From: Blastomussa wellsi
Taxonomy: Eukaryota; Cnidaria; Anthozoa; Scleractinia; Plerogyridae
Assembly: GCA_947652115.1 (NCBI GenBank)
Contig: OX393570.1
Span: 10,999,337-11,063,336, forward strand
Reading direction: 5' to 3'
Length of the DNA stretch: 64,000 bases
Positions 1 to 10,450 of the stretch are shown one piece after another (within the stretch, counting starts at the first letter, position 1; the number at the start of each line of letters is the position of its first letter). The position numbers and the translations under genes were made by a program. The notes below the pieces were generated by a model that had not been told where the DNA came from, did no database searches, and worked only from the letters and a program-made list of their open reading frames with translations.

Positions 1-1
1 G

Positions 2-385
2 ACAATCCCTCTACCTCGCATCAACAAGCACCCGCTCTGTCCCTACACAGCTCTTCGGCATGCCTTCAATTTAGTACCTGCCCCTTTGTCGGGCCCAGCC
101 TTTGTCGTCCCAGCATCAAGAGGCCTGATTCCTCTAACATACGGCAAGTTTGACTCCATGCTTAAATGTTTGGCAGCAAAGATCAACTTGGCCCCATCTG
201 AAGTTAGTGGGCATAGCTTCCGATCAGGTGGGGCCACCCTGGCCTTTCAGGCACAAGTTCCTGCTGAACTTATTAAACGACTAGGAGACTGGCAATCTGA
301 TGCTTATAGGTCCTACATTCACATTCCTGTTAAAGACCGCATGCTAGCAGTTAGGCAATTGGCCTCGTTTGTTAGTATTCCCTAG
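2..385 (+). CDS. Tyrosine recombinase, C-terminal part (Ngaro/DIRS-like)
   Basis: The reading frame is open from the left edge and stops at 385, so about 127 C-terminal residues are seen and the rest lies outside the window. It carries the end of a tyrosine-recombinase catalytic domain: GHSFRSGG (the conserved HxxR of box II), then GDW and a tyrosine in the SYIHIP stretch that would be the nucleophile. Such enzymes cut and rejoin DNA through a 3'-phosphotyrosine and integrate circular copies of DIRS and Ngaro retroelements. The two 110-bp direct repeats just downstream match the split-repeat end of an Ngaro element and support that reading. A Crypton-type recombinase cannot be excluded because no reverse transcriptase is visible. 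Confidence 0.75.
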   Translation, partial: TIPLPRINKHPLCPYTALRHAFNLVPAPLSGPAFVVPASRGLIPLTYGKFDSMLKCLAAKINLAPSEVSGHSFRSGGATLAFQAQVPAELIKRLGDWQSDAYRSYIHIPVKDRMLAVRQLASFVSIP

Positions 386-433
386 TAGTTTCCTCAGTTT
401 TTTCTTTTCGTCTGGGGGTAGGTTGTGCCTCCC

Positions 434-543
434 TTGGGCAATGTAATAAATGGAAGGGTCCATCCAGGACCCCTTCCCTGTTCACCCCAGACGTTGTTGT
501 TCTATTTGTTTAGCCTGTTGTAGTTTACCCCTTAGAGAGAGTT
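434..543 (+). repeat. Split direct repeat, copy 1
   Basis: A 110-bp block starting TTGGGCAATG and ending GAGAGAGTT. It recurs without visible change at 718-827. It begins 48 bp after the recombinase stop. With the intervening unique 174 bp (544-717) it forms the B1-A2-B2 pattern known from Ngaro elements; the A1 partner would be at the unseen 5' end. Confidence 0.8.
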
Positions 544-717
544 AAGTTTTAAATAATAGCTATTATTTGTATTTAACTCCAGCGAGAGATCTGGGGGCGA
601 GTTTAGTTGACATGCGCTGTACTCAGCTTTGTCCGCCATGTGCTTGTACACAACCTAGCTTCGTTCCCCTCCCCTCCCTCCCTATAGTTGTTGTTATTTT
701 GTACATTCTTTACCATG

Positions 718-827
718 TTGGGCAATGTAATAAATGGAAGGGTCCATCCAGGACCCCTTCCCTGTTCACCCCAGACGTTGTTGTTCTATTTGTTTAGCCT
801 GTTGTAGTTTACCCCTTAGAGAGAGTT
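718..827 (+). repeat. Split direct repeat, copy 2 (probable element end)
   Basis: Second copy of the 110-bp block, offset by 284 bp from the first. Sequence similarity ends at about 827, which probably marks the 3' end of the Ngaro-like element. The spacing region 544-717 is not repeated inside the window. Confidence 0.75.
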
Positions 828-1877
828 TAATAGTGGAGCTCCATCACGAAAATAGCAAACGGAAAGTAGCAAATATCAACGAGTTTTAGTAAGAAAGGAC
901 CCAACAAAACAGGCAAAGAAGTAGCGATGTAAAGCGAGACAAAGCACTGTCAAAGAATACATCAAGTAAAAAGGGAAAGAAAAGTGCCAATAAAACAACC
1001 AAATAAATGGCGAAGAACAGGAGAAATGCTGTAGTACGGAAGACATCATTTGCTATTTTCGACAAAGTGCTCAAACGTACTGTAAACATTAATACCACCT
1101 TGTGGTGAGTGTCAAAAGATTATAACGAATAGGAAAGAATCGTCTACTTATCCAGCTGTGAAGTCTTTCTAAACGTGAGAGGGATGTTCAACGAAAAATT
1201 CAGGTTTCGATCGACAGCTGAGCGGCACATGCAAGGTAAGCGTAGTATTGTACTTTCAAACCTCCCAAGTCGGCAGTTCCCGAATTGTTCTCGTTTTTAA
1301 ATCTGTTTTAATAATTGTCTCGCTTGTGCTCACCGCTTCTCAGGGTTTCTGATATTTCGCGCGCTCGCGGAGCCAAGAAATTCAGGTATTTCCGCGAAAT
1401 CCCGCGAAATTGACAAAAACACGCGAAATACCGCGAAATTTACTACAGATCCTACCAAATACATGTCGGCACAACATATTTGAAAGTTATATTAACTATT
1501 GGGGCTGTTTACGTGCCATAAACTTGTAAATTTATCTTGAAATTTCGCCACTGCCACGGGGAAACAACGTAACAAAAACTATCAGGCACTGGACAATGTG
1601 AACACGTTTCGTTGCCACTATACGGAGTGTACATGTGAAATCGGATCCCTGGGTTTAATGCTCTCCATTAAGGAGAGGGAATCGAAAAGCTAACTGTAAG
1701 TACCTACTTTACTATGCATGTGTTATCGATTTTTATTTGATTTTTCGGTCACGAAAATCTGTGAGACCGGCCCCATTCCTCTGTTGAAGCTTGTGGGCTG
1801 TTTTCCAACATGGCTGACTTTTCACCTAGTGGGCGCCGCCATCTTGAATTAATTATCCCCGTGCTCGATTCTGATTG
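828..1877. other. Intergenic, no gene recognised
   Basis: No supported coding sequence. A cluster of GCGAAAT motifs in both orientations sits at about 1345-1445; similar motifs recur at 28360-28820, so this is probably a degenerate dispersed repeat. Confidence 0.6.
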
Positions 1878-1886
1878 GGTATCAAG

Positions 1887-1978
1887 TAGCCTGCGTGTAG
1901 CCGTCTCCTATTTCCTAAAGCGGAAAAGTGACGTCTGCGAAACGGCATCGTTAATCGTGTTCCAATATCCTGCTGTTT
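1887..1978 (+). repeat. Terminal inverted repeat, left
   Basis: A 92-bp sequence that reappears inverted at 10451-10541 with about seven substitutions. It is preceded directly by the 9-bp duplication GGTATCAAG. Confidence 0.8.
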
Positions 1979-2097
1979 CTCCAGAATCTGGGGACCGCTC
2001 TCTCATTGGTTGCTTTGACAGTAGGCATTGTTAGAATCCACCCTGATTGGCTGTCATCGTAATATACACACACAAATGCCGTGGTGGTTATGGCACA

Positions 2098-2290
2098 CTT
2101 GTGCACAGTTGGTTGCGAAGTGGTGGAGGGGTGGAGGGGAGGTGTGGGTCAGCTGCGCACAGTTGGTTGCTAAGTGGTGGAGGGGGGTGGCAGGGGGGGT
2201 GGCAGCGGGTTGGTAGCTTGTGTGTGCCCAGAACAACAAACCCACCAAGCGAAACAACAAACCCACCAAGCGAGCGAATGTGAAAACATG
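2098..2290 (+). repeat. G-rich duplicated block
   Basis: The segment CACAGTTGGTTGC followed by GTGGTGGAGGGG occurs twice (about 2103 and 2158), with long G runs after each copy. A short direct repeat ACAAACCCACCAAGCGA follows at about 2236-2275. It lies between the left inverted repeat and the polymerase. No protein is supported here; the long G runs could form quadruplexes. Confidence 0.55.
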
Positions 2291-2371
2291 TGTACCAAAC
2301 GCGAAACACAAGTAAAAAAAAAGAGCGTGACCCAAGCCAAAGCGAGCGGTGAGCCATATTGTATTTCCATT

Positions 2372-2460
2372 TGAAGAAATGCATGCACTTGTTTATACAC
2401 AATTGTGTGCAGAATTAATTTTCCATTTGAAGAAATATCAGCACAAGTATATACGAAAAC
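2372..2460 (+). other. Leader-like repeated motif shared with 40.6-40.9 kb
   Basis: TTTCCATTTGAAGAAAT occurs twice (2368 and 2422). The second copy is followed by ATCAGCACAAGTATATACG. Near-identical sequence recurs at about 40601-40640 and 40868-40905, where it is part of a longer coding repeat. It could be a shared terminal or 5' segment of Polinton relatives. Confidence 0.45.
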
Positions 2461-5400
2461 ATGGCTGTACCAAACGAATTTCTGGAAGAATTTCTTGAAC
2501 AAAACCCAGAAAATGACGGTGTACATGACAGGTTTATATCACAAAGTAATTACCGGGAATGGCTTCGTGTTTGGTGGATGCTTCCATCCAAAGGAAATCC
2601 AAACAACGCAGACGTTTTGGTGTTCGCAAGATTTGGTAAAACAAGAACTTCATACGCTAAATAACATAAAAGTAAGTTTCGGGTTAAAAGTTAACTTTTC
2701 AAGAGAAAAAACGGCGAAATGCAATATATGGCACATTATTTCAAAGAAACAGAGCCCCATGTTATCCAAAGGCACGAAGAGGAAAAAATTGAAACTGAAT
2801 TCAACAATTTTATAGAAAAAAATCAATGGAGAAATAGAAAACTGGTCAGAATTGGGATCAGATTGGGATGTTGTTGATATAGATTCAGCATATGTGAATG
2901 TCGCACGCTTTGAGCCACTGCGTGGAGGAACCTATTTACCTCTTCCAGCCAATGTGGCAAAAAAGAAGGCAATAGTAAACGTCAAAAACGGGGACAAGTG
3001 GGCGCTCAGAGCTGCTTTATTCCCTCCAAGTGATGGAAAGAACCCATCACAAAGACCAAGCAAATATCCGGTAAACGATGGAATAAACTACCAAGGAATC
3101 GATTTCCCAACACCGGTGAAACAGATAGACAAGCTTGAAGAGCAGAACCCACATTTAGCAATCAATGTATTTGGTTGGGAAAAGAACTGTGTTATAGTCC
3201 ACAGGATAAGTGAGAAAGAGAGAAATTTAGAAAGGATAAGCGTGATGTTGATAGAGTCAGGGGAAAACAACACTATTGTTACGTAAAACGGGTTTCCGCT
3301 TTGCTGTTCGATCAGACCAAAAACTGTTGCACAAAGTACTACTGCATGATGTGCTTAACAGGTTTCTCACGAGCGGATTTGCTCGAGGGCCATAAACTAA
3401 CATTAACGGCGTTAATGGCAGGCCTACAAGGATCGAGATGCCGGAAGAGGGAAAAAACACCCTTTCTTTCAAAAATAATCACAAAAAGTTAAAAGCGCCT
3501 TTCGTGATATACGCGGACTTTGAGGCTTTGGTACGAAAGATTCCAGGCTGTCCCCGTGGACCAGAGAGCAAGCAAAAAAGTTTCACGGAGAAGACAGAAT
3601 GACACGAAGCAAGTGGCTACGCGTATATGGTTGTGAGAAGCGATGGCAAAATAACAGGACAAAAAGTTTATAGGGGTGAAGGTGCTGTGGGAACGTTTCT
3701 AAGTGACATTCTGCAGGAAGAGGAGAAAATAAGAGAGAGTTTGACCACACCAAAAAAAAAAACAGTTCAGATGGAAGCAGAAGATTGGGAAAAATTCAAA
3801 ACCGCAACAGATTTACATATTTGTAACAAAAGTTTGATAAAAGATCAATTCCTTGACTCGTTGGCAGTTTGGTTTGCAACAGACAACTATTGCGGTCAAA
3901 GCCATAAAAAATGTTTTTACAAAGCGCAAAAAGAGTTAGCTTTCATAAGGCAAAAAAGAAAATCAGACAAAAAAGACAAAATCGACGAATGGATAACAAA
4001 AACTCAGGAAACATGCCTGTTCTGCGCAGAAGAACTTGATCCTCTTTTCGATTCATTGCCGGTTTGGAACAATGCAACAGACAAATATTGTGGTCAAAGT
4101 CACATAAGCTGTTATTGTGAAGCAGATAGAAAAATTCAGCTCATAAGACTAAAAACAGGCATAAAAGACAAAAATGACGAGTGGATATCTAAAAATCAGG
4201 AAACGTGTTTGTTCTGTGCAGAACCTTTGCTTCAGAAAAACTTCAGAGACGCGGTAAAAGACCATTGCCAAATCTCAGGCAGGTTCCGAGGAGCAGCGCA
4301 TAACGAGTGCAATTACAAAATGCGAATTAAACCCAAAACAGTTCCAATTCCTGTTGTATTTCACAACCTCAAAGGATATGACGCGCATCATCTTATGCAA
4401 GCGATGTCCCAACAGCAGAAAGAAGTCCGATGCATTGCAAACAACATGGAAAGGTACATCACATTTTCAATGGGGAGTTTGCATTTCATTGACAGTTTGA
4501 ACTTTCTGTTGGGAAGTCTCCGCAACTCCCAAGGAGTGTCTAAAAATAACAGCAAGCATTACAAAAGGCAGCAATCTACTTTACAAAAAGGGAATCTACC
4601 CTTATGAGTACATGAACTCTTGGGAGAGATTCAGCGAGACAAAGCTTACGGACAAAGACAAGTTTTATAGTAAGTTGAATGATGAAAACATCACAGACGA
4701 AGAGTACGCGCACGCGCAAAGGGTCTGGGAGTTTTTTGAGTGTCAAACACTGTGAGACTATCATGATCTCTATGTCAAAACTGATGTCGCTCTGTTGGCA
4801 GATGTTTTTGAGAATTTCCGCAACCTGTGCGCAGAAAAATATGGTTTGGATCCGGCACATTATTTCACGTTGTCAGGTTTCTCATGGGACGCGCTCCTGA
4901 AAATGACAGGTGTCGAGTTGGAGCTGTTCACCGACCAAGAAATGCATCCATTCGTGGAAAAGGGGTATGCGTGGCGGAATCTCGATGGCAAGCAAGAGGT
5001 ATGCCAAAGCAAATAACCCCCTGCTTCCTGCATATGATCCCAACGAGCCGAAAAAATACATCATCTATCTCGACGCAAATAATCTTTATGGATGGGCAAT
5101 GTGTAGGCCCCTGCCCAAAAGGAATTTCAAATGGAAACGTGTTATGCCCACAGAGCAGGAGATTGTGAAGAAAAAAGAGAACGCAAGAAATGGGTGGATT
5201 CTCGAAGTTGATCTTGAATATCCCGCAGAACTGCACAAGGAGCACAACAGCTATCCAGTGGCACCGGAAAAAAAGGAAGTAAAAAAAGAAAAGATGTCTG
5301 ACTATCAGAAGAAGATGATGAACGATTTGAATATAAAAATGCCACCAGGCAGCAAGAAGCTGTTGTTGACGCTTGAAGACAAAAACAATTATGTCGTCCA

Positions 5401-6413
5401 CTATAGAAACCTTCAGTTTTATCTCTCCCAGGGAATGAAACTTAAGCGCGTGCACAGGGTGCTTGAGTTCGAACAAGAGCGGTGGATGGAGCCATATATC
5501 ATGATGAACACAGAGTTCAGAAAAAACTCAAAGAGCGGCTTTGAAAAGAACTTGTACAAGTTCATGAACAACTCGGTTTTCGGCAAAACAATGGGAAATC
5601 TGCGAAAACGTGTTGACATAAAAATAGTGCGAAGCGCAGAGGAAAATAAAATAAGGAAATTGGTCGCAAGCCCTTTGTACTCAAGGTTTGCCGAATTCAC
5701 AAATGACATGGCGGGAATCCACATGCACAAAAGCCGCTTGCTGCTGAACAAGCCAGTTTACACGGGCATGACGATCCTCGACAACAGCAAGATCCTGATG
5801 TACGACTTTTTCTATAACAAGCTGAAAAAGCAATACGGTGAAAAGTGCGAGCTCTTGTACACAGACACAGACAGCTTTCTTCTTGAGATAGAAACGGACG
5901 ATGTTTACAAAGACATCGCGAGAAATTCTTTTCTTTATGACACGAATGATTACCCGGCAGATCATCCACTGCACTCAAACGCCAACAAAAAGGTCTTGGG
6001 CAAGATGAAGGATGAATGTGCTGGAACGCCGATTTCAGAGTGTGTGTGCCTGAGGTCAAAAATGTATTCGATTCTGTAGGCGGACAAAAAAAACATAAAA
6101 AAAAGCGAAAGGTGTAAAAAAGTGTGTTGTCAAGAAACAAATCAAACATTCACAGTTCAAGGAAACGTTATCTGGCGCAAAACAGTTATGGCACGGAATG
6201 AATATTCTTCGAAGTGAGGGGCACCAAATCTTTGGAATGCACGTTAACAAGATTTCACTATCTGCGTTTGATTCAAAACGCTGGATAGCGGACGATGGGA
6301 TTCATACAAAAGCTTATGGGTTCGCAGAAGCACTTGATTTGACAGAAGCTGAACTCGAAGAGATGGCAGGAGCTTTGGCTGATGTTGATTTGTCAGAATT
6401 TGGGTTTGAATGA
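2461..6413 (+). pseudogene. Polinton protein-primed type-B DNA polymerase, broken
   Basis: This is the replicative polymerase of Polinton/Maverick (adintovirus-like) elements, but it is split over several frames. Recognisable parts in order are: an N-terminal stretch at 2717-3286, a C2H2-like motif (YYCMMCLTGF) near 3340, an exonuclease motif (YADFEA) near 3510, cysteine-rich zinc-motif repeats at 3810-4310, a second exonuclease motif (FHNLKGYDAHHLM) near 4360, the palm motif DANNLYGWAM near 5070, and the catalytic YTDTDS at 5858-5875. The C-terminal piece (6198-6413) ends EFGFE. Visible breaks include frame changes near 2815, 3285, 3400, 4550, 4980 and 6080-6190, and in-frame stops at about 3600, 4752 and 6077. 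The true start is unclear; 2461 is the first plausible ATG. It cannot make an active enzyme. Confidence 0.85.
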
Positions 6414-6604
6414 ACCCCAAGGACTCGGACAACATCGCACGGATCCAAACCGCGTAAAAAGTCAATCAAAGGGTGGGCAAAAAAAGTTTCATCTTTCCGA
6501 AGCGTTCTTCTGTCATCACCAATAACCCAATGATTTTTGTCAGGATCACATTTTTTTCTTAAATTTGCCTTTTGAATTAACACACCGTTGCGTCCACTTC
6601 CCAT
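6414..6604 (-). CDS. Small hypothetical reading frame, doubtful
   Basis: A frame beginning MGSGRNGVL on minus lies between the integrase end and the convergent end of the polymerase. It continues antisense into the polymerase tail, so only about 60 residues are independent. I recognise no domain. It could be the remnant of a small Polinton gene truncated by the polymerase side, or a chance frame. Confidence 0.2.
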
Positions 6605-6642
6605 TTTTCAAAATACATCTATTTCTTTAAAAGAACACTGTT

Positions 6643-7631
6643 CAAGTTTGCCGGCGGGAGAACGGTGTTTGGTGGAACAACCAGCAGCTCTTCACGCACA
6701 AATCCACGCTTTGGCCCGTCGTGCAAATAGTATAGAACAGGTTGATTTGGTTTGGAAAAAGACCTTTCAATGTTGAAAACTTTCATCGACCAGATCGGAT
6801 CTGTTGCCCTTCTTGCTGCGCCCCCTTAAAGCTCTCCCGGACAGTAAAGATAACGAACTTTAACAAGAGAAGGGAGGATTTTTTCATTTTCCGACAGGTC
6901 TTTTATAAGGTGTTGATGGTTTGGAATAAACAGCTTTTTCTTTAATAGCTTCTACAGGTTTCTTACCGATTAGGCTTGTTTTTTCGTTATTCAAAGCCAA
7001 AACAACTTCAGGAAGTCTTTTAACCCACGCCATGGACCGTTGGCCTTCTGGGAGACGCATGTCCACGGCGTACTGATGTCCAAACAAGCGCTCGGCAAGG
7101 GTGCGGTTGAAACGTTCGACAATGGCCTGATCGCGGTGAATCTCGGGGCGCCCGCGGCGAATAAAGGTTTTGTGTTTTTCCATTTCTTTCGTAACGGCGC
7201 CCATGAATTCACGTCCGGGATCAACCTGCAGCAGTTGCGGCCATTGGAGTGGCCCGCGTTTGTAAATTTTCTGAAAAGCTTGCGCGACCTCATCAGAATT
7301 TTTTGAAGTCAAGGCTTCAGCTTGTTTGAAGCGGCTCCCCACGTCCACAACGGTAAGCGCATATTTGAAAACTTTGCGGCCTCGGGGCAGTTTGTCGTGT
7401 GGTAAAAAAAGAAGGTCTGCCTGATGGACGGTGTTGGGTGTGGGCACATCAAATTTTGGTCTTGGAATATGCCTCGGAGCGGCAGATAAATCTGCCAGAG
7501 GGCTTGTTTGACCAACCACTTTTTTGCGTCGTCTTCAGGCACCTTTGCGGCATCGGATAATTTTTAACAGCGGCAAGACCTTTCCAATAACCACCAGGAC
7601 CATAGTATATCTTTGCAAGTTTGTCTTCCAT
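6643..7631 (-). pseudogene. Polinton integrase (retroviral-type DDE), broken
   Basis: This is the minus-strand integrase of the Polinton, which inserts the linear element DNA into the host chromosome. The N-terminus starts at 7631 (MEDKLAKIYY) and crosses two frame changes between about 7560 and 7450. The catalytic core follows in one frame at 7519-6884, with the acidic residues in HQADLLFLP, QVDPGREFMG and, further on, AIVERFNRTL, which fit the D,D(35)E core. After about 6884 the frame shifts again; a C-terminal chromo-like tail (YYLHDGPKRGFVREELLVV) runs to about 6643. With at least three shifts it is inactive. Confidence 0.85.
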
Positions 7632-7654
7632 TGTATAAAGAGACAAAAAAAAGT

Positions 7655-7724
7655 TTAAAGGAACCGAAAAGCTGCATAACCCAGAGCGAGAGCCCCGACG
7701 CCAACGAACGCGATTTCGCCATTT
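7655..7724 (-). pseudogene. Tiny hydrophobic peptide, possible broken membrane gene
   Basis: On minus, 22 residues (NGEIAFVGVGALALGYAAFR and two more) form one hydrophobic segment and stop at 7655. The only nearby ATG is in another frame after an A-run, which suggests a one-base slip just after the start. It sits in line with the other small membrane genes. Weakly supported. Confidence 0.25.
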
Positions 7725-7732
7725 TTTTGCTG

Positions 7733-8080
7733 TTAGCTCGGCTGATAAAAATCAGAGAATTTGGGTTCTTTGGGAAGTGTCATGCGTTCTTCAGGATGCA
7801 GTTTGTTGTAGAGTTTGAAAGCGTAGTCAGTGTTGGTAAAGTTCTGCTTTGCTTCCTCTTTTATTTGTGCGTTTGTTGCAATCCAGTCAAGAAGTTTGGT
7901 GCGGTCGCGCATATATTTTGCGTACGCAGCTTGATACGCCTCGAGAGCTTTATCATGCCGCACTTTTTCTTCAAGTGCAGCTTTGTCACCGCCTCCAAAA
8001 GCTCTCGCAAGATAATTGCCACCGATGAAAGCTGCTGCATTCAACACAGCTCCGCCAACCATAATTGCGATACTTGCCAT
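7733..8080 (-). CDS. Small membrane protein of the Polinton (115 aa)
   Basis: An intact minus-strand frame begins MASIAIMVGGAVLNAAAF. The first about 28 residues form a small-residue-rich hydrophobic segment likely to span a membrane. The rest is charged and helical (KALEAYQAAYAKYMRDRTKL), ending in a proline-containing tail. I know no named family. The position, in a row of short membrane proteins between integrase and ATPase on the same strand, suggests a virion membrane component as in related double-jelly-roll viruses. It is one of the few intact frames of this copy. Confidence 0.6.
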   Translation of the reverse strand: MASIAIMVGGAVLNAAAFIGGNYLARAFGGGDKAALEEKVRHDKALEAYQAAYAKYMRDRTKLLDWIATNAQIKEEAKQNFTNTDYAFKLYNKLHPEERMTLPKEPKFSDFYQPS

Positions 8081-8127
8081 TTTTTTTTTCTTATATTTTT
8101 ATTTTTAAAATGTTGGTCGGAAGGATT

Positions 8128-8349
8128 TTAGACGCTGGCGGGAAGGATTTTCTGGTCCTCCAGATATTTTTTGAGCGCAACGCTCCCCGCCATGACAGCT
8201 GTGAACATTGCGTAGTTTTCGATGGAATTTGAAGGGTCACCTGTAAAACTTTTCCTGAACGTTTTTTTGGCCACCCAGCCAATGCCAGCAGCGAGGCCGA
8301 CGAGGGTGGCGGAATCCATGACGATTTTGACGAGCTTGTTGTCAGACAT
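8128..8349 (-). CDS. Small membrane protein of the Polinton (73 aa)
   Basis: An intact frame begins MSDNKLVKIVMDSATLVG, with two candidate hydrophobic helices: LVGLAAGIGWV near residue 16 and YAMFTAVMAGSVAL near residue 47, separated by a basic loop. No named domain is recognised. It is collinear with its neighbours (49 bp from the gene at 7733-8080 and 26 bp from the one at 8376-8772), consistent with a co-expressed late cluster. Confidence 0.55.
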   Translation of the reverse strand: MSDNKLVKIVMDSATLVGLAAGIGWVAKKTFRKSFTGDPSNSIENYAMFTAVMAGSVALKKYLEDQKILPASV

Positions 8350-8375
8350 GTTGGTTATAGATAAGAGAAAATTAT

Positions 8376-8772
8376 TTAATTGGAAATTTTTTCTTGACTT
8401 TCCTCAAGTATTTTTTTCACATTCAAAAATAACTCTATCTTTTCTTGATCACTTAGCTCTTCCACATTTTCCAATTTCCTAATTAACTCTTCCTTTTCTT
8501 GAACACTTTGCACTTCCGCATTTTCCAAAAGTATTTTTTAACGCTCTCCAAATAAACTCTCCTACTTCCACATTTTCCGCTAGTAGTTTTAACACTCTCG
8601 CTTCTTGAACACTTTGCTCTTCCTCATTTTCCACCACAGACTTGAGATCAGGATTTTTGACAATCCAAACGACACTTTTAAAGCAACACTTTGTGAAATA
8701 CCACCCAAATAAGCCAATGCCTGTTGCTGCTGCGGTGCTTATCGCAAACGGGGTTAAGCTGATTTTCTGCAT
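8376..8772 (-). pseudogene. Membrane protein with heptad-like tail, frameshifted
   Basis: The minus-strand frame starts MQKISLTPFAISTAAATG, with one hydrophobic helix (AAATGIGLFGWYF). It continues into a Glu-rich repeated tail with the unit LLxENxEV followed by SVQEKEEL. The repeats continue in another frame after a shift at about 8535 (a run of T on plus) and end at 8376. It would be a single-pass protein with a coiled-coil tail. Function unknown. Confidence 0.5.
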
Positions 8773-8816
8773 TTTATATTAACCGAAAATATATTCAAAT
8801 GAATTTTTTTCCCCCA

Positions 8817-9299
8817 CTAAGTCCATATAGCGAAGGCCTTTTTTGGGTTGCGGTGGAGATTCTGGCATCACCTGTGGCGCAGGTGCTGGCGGAGGTGCCG
8901 GCGCAGTTGGTCGAAAAAAGGCTTTGATGTCTTCACGCTTGACATAAGTTATAACAAGCGTTGTGCCAATTCCAATGATAGAGATCCATTGAGTTGTGCT
9001 GAGCCAATTTCTGCCTTTGGAATCATCATCTGCAGCGGGCTCTGATGGCTCAGGCGCAGGCGCATGCGCAGGAGGTTCAGGTGCAGATTTTTTTCATTCT
9101 CGTTTGCGCTTTTCTCGTTTGCGATTTTCTCGAGAGCTTTTTTCTGTTCTTCGCGTTTCATCCGAGTTCTTTGAGCAACCAGTCTACCAGCAGCCACTCG
9201 CTTGGGATTTTTTGCGCGCTTTGTGGCCGGAGTTTGTGAAGTTACTTGGCTTTCCTGTGGTTCAGTGCCTGCTTTCGCGGACGGTTGTTCTTCAACCAT
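8817..9299 (-). pseudogene. Basic/proline-rich membrane protein, frameshifted
   Basis: It starts MVEEQPSAKAGTEPQ, followed by a basic region (KRAKNPKRVAAGRLVAQR) and a charged helix. A frame change at about 9088, in a T-run on plus, leads to a frame with one transmembrane helix (WISIIGIGTTLVITYV) and a Pro/Ala-rich C-terminus that stops at 8817. The layout suggests a single-pass virion protein with an exposed basic N-terminus. No family name can be given. Confidence 0.5.
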
Positions 9300-9368
9300 T
9301 GTTATATGAAATTAATATATGTTTAATAAATTTTTTTTTGTGAGGAATTGTTGAATATTTCTGAGGAA

Positions 9369-9917
9369 TTATTCAGCAGTTGGTGACGAAAGCTCAGCAG
9401 TTGGTGAGGAATGCTCAATTTCTTCCGATTTTGCTTCGCTTTTCCGATCAATGGATTTTGTTATGATCAGCGCCGCGTTGGCCACAGCGAGTAAACGTCC
9501 GCACTTTAAAGCCGTGGCGCCAGCAAGGTTGGAGAGCTCATTGTTGATGGTATATTCGTTTTTGAGTTCTTTTTGACAATCTTCGATTTGTTTGACTTTG
9601 ACGACCATTCCGACCGCTTTTGTCACAAGAAAAATGACGCTGTCGATTAACCTGTCAGTTGTCTTTGTGCCAACATAGGCCTCCAAACGTTTGATGTCAT
9701 TGTAGACATCTTTGTCTGAGAGGCGTTTGACCTGATCGTGAGACAGGTGCACGCCAAGGGTTTCTTTGGATTTTCCTGTTGAAACCAGCACAGCCAGCTG
9801 CTCGCGAAGAGCGTGAATATCAGGCTGCAATGAAGAGACATTGTCGGGTGCGCTGGTTGGCTCAGCTTCAAGCAAGTTCAAAACATCGGTCATCACTTGG
9901 TCTTCGAAGTCACTCAT
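9369..9917 (-). CDS. Conserved-looking Polinton protein of unknown function (182 aa)
   Basis: I place the start at MSDFEDQVMTDVLNLL (9917) rather than 39 bases upstream, because the acidic N-terminus looks like a natural beginning. The middle is helical (LSHDQVKRLSDKDVYNDIKRL) and is followed by two moderately hydrophobic helices (LIDSVIFLVTKAVGMVV and ALKCGRLLAVANAALIITKS). The tail ends in a duplicated SSPTAE. The frame is intact. It belongs with the neighbouring cluster by position and strand. A structural or membrane-associated role is only inferred. Confidence 0.55.
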   Translation of the reverse strand: MSDFEDQVMTDVLNLLEAEPTSAPDNVSSLQPDIHALREQLAVLVSTGKSKETLGVHLSHDQVKRLSDKDVYNDIKRLEAYVGTKTTDRLIDSVIFLVTKAVGMVVKVKQIEDCQKELKNEYTINNELSNLAGATALKCGRLLAVANAALIITKSIDRKSEAKSEEIEHSSPTAELSSPTAE

Positions 9918-10026
9918 TGTTTGTATATTGGTTTCTTTTCTTTTAATTGCGAACAAATTTTATTCCGAAAGGGTGCCGAAGTGCGAACACAAGGAAGGAA
10001 AACTTATTTTTTTTCAACCTCGAAAC

Positions 10027-10299
10027 TTATTCTTTGAACTCATCTTTAGAAAGATCGCCGCCGAATTCTTCAAAAACCGTTTTCAAAGTCTTCTGTGAGG
10101 GCGTATAGAAAAGTACAAGCGCAGCCACGTTTTCGCGGAAAGAAGCTGTGATGCTGGTCATCTTCTGCGTCAGCACGCACACGCTGAATCCCATATGGCG
10201 GGCGTTGAATGCGAGCTTGACCACCGGACCTGAGCGCTTTTTCACATCTTTCGTATCTGCGCAGTCCCTGTGAATTTTTTTTGACACTTGGCAGATCAT
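10027..10299 (-). pseudogene. Polinton packaging ATPase, C-terminal remnant
   Basis: About 90 residues of the C-terminal half of an FtsK/HerA-type packaging ATPase, recognised by the stretch FNARHMGFSVCVLTQKMTSI and the following ENVAALVLFYTPS. These ATPases drive DNA into the capsid. The Walker A and B half is missing: upstream of about 10300 the sequence no longer matches and soon enters the right inverted repeat. The gene is therefore 5'-truncated. Confidence 0.65.
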
Positions 10300-10450
10300 T
10301 AGCTGTAATTGTCATATGTTTTGCTACTCACTGTCTTTGCTAGTACTGTTTTTCTGTTTTATTTCTATTTCTTAAGCTCTCTAAATTGATTCTATTTGAT
10401 TGAGCGAAATTCTTGAATTAAAGCTATAATTTATGCTAAATTTAATCTCG

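Noticed and set aside
1882..1887. Polinton-type 6-bp target duplication at the first element
   Set aside because: With an AG start the six bases outside left and right do not match; only the 9-bp arrangement with a TAGCC start is consistent.
2028..2526. Overlapping frames in the G-rich block
   Set aside because: They translate a duplicated G-rich repeat in several frames, with no domain.
4928..6149. Long minus-strand frames opposite the polymerase
   Set aside because: They are antisense shadows with low-complexity Phe/Leu/Cys content.
10070..10315. Alternative frame over the ATPase remnant
   Set aside because: The other frame (10027-10299) carries the family residues; this one is a shadow.
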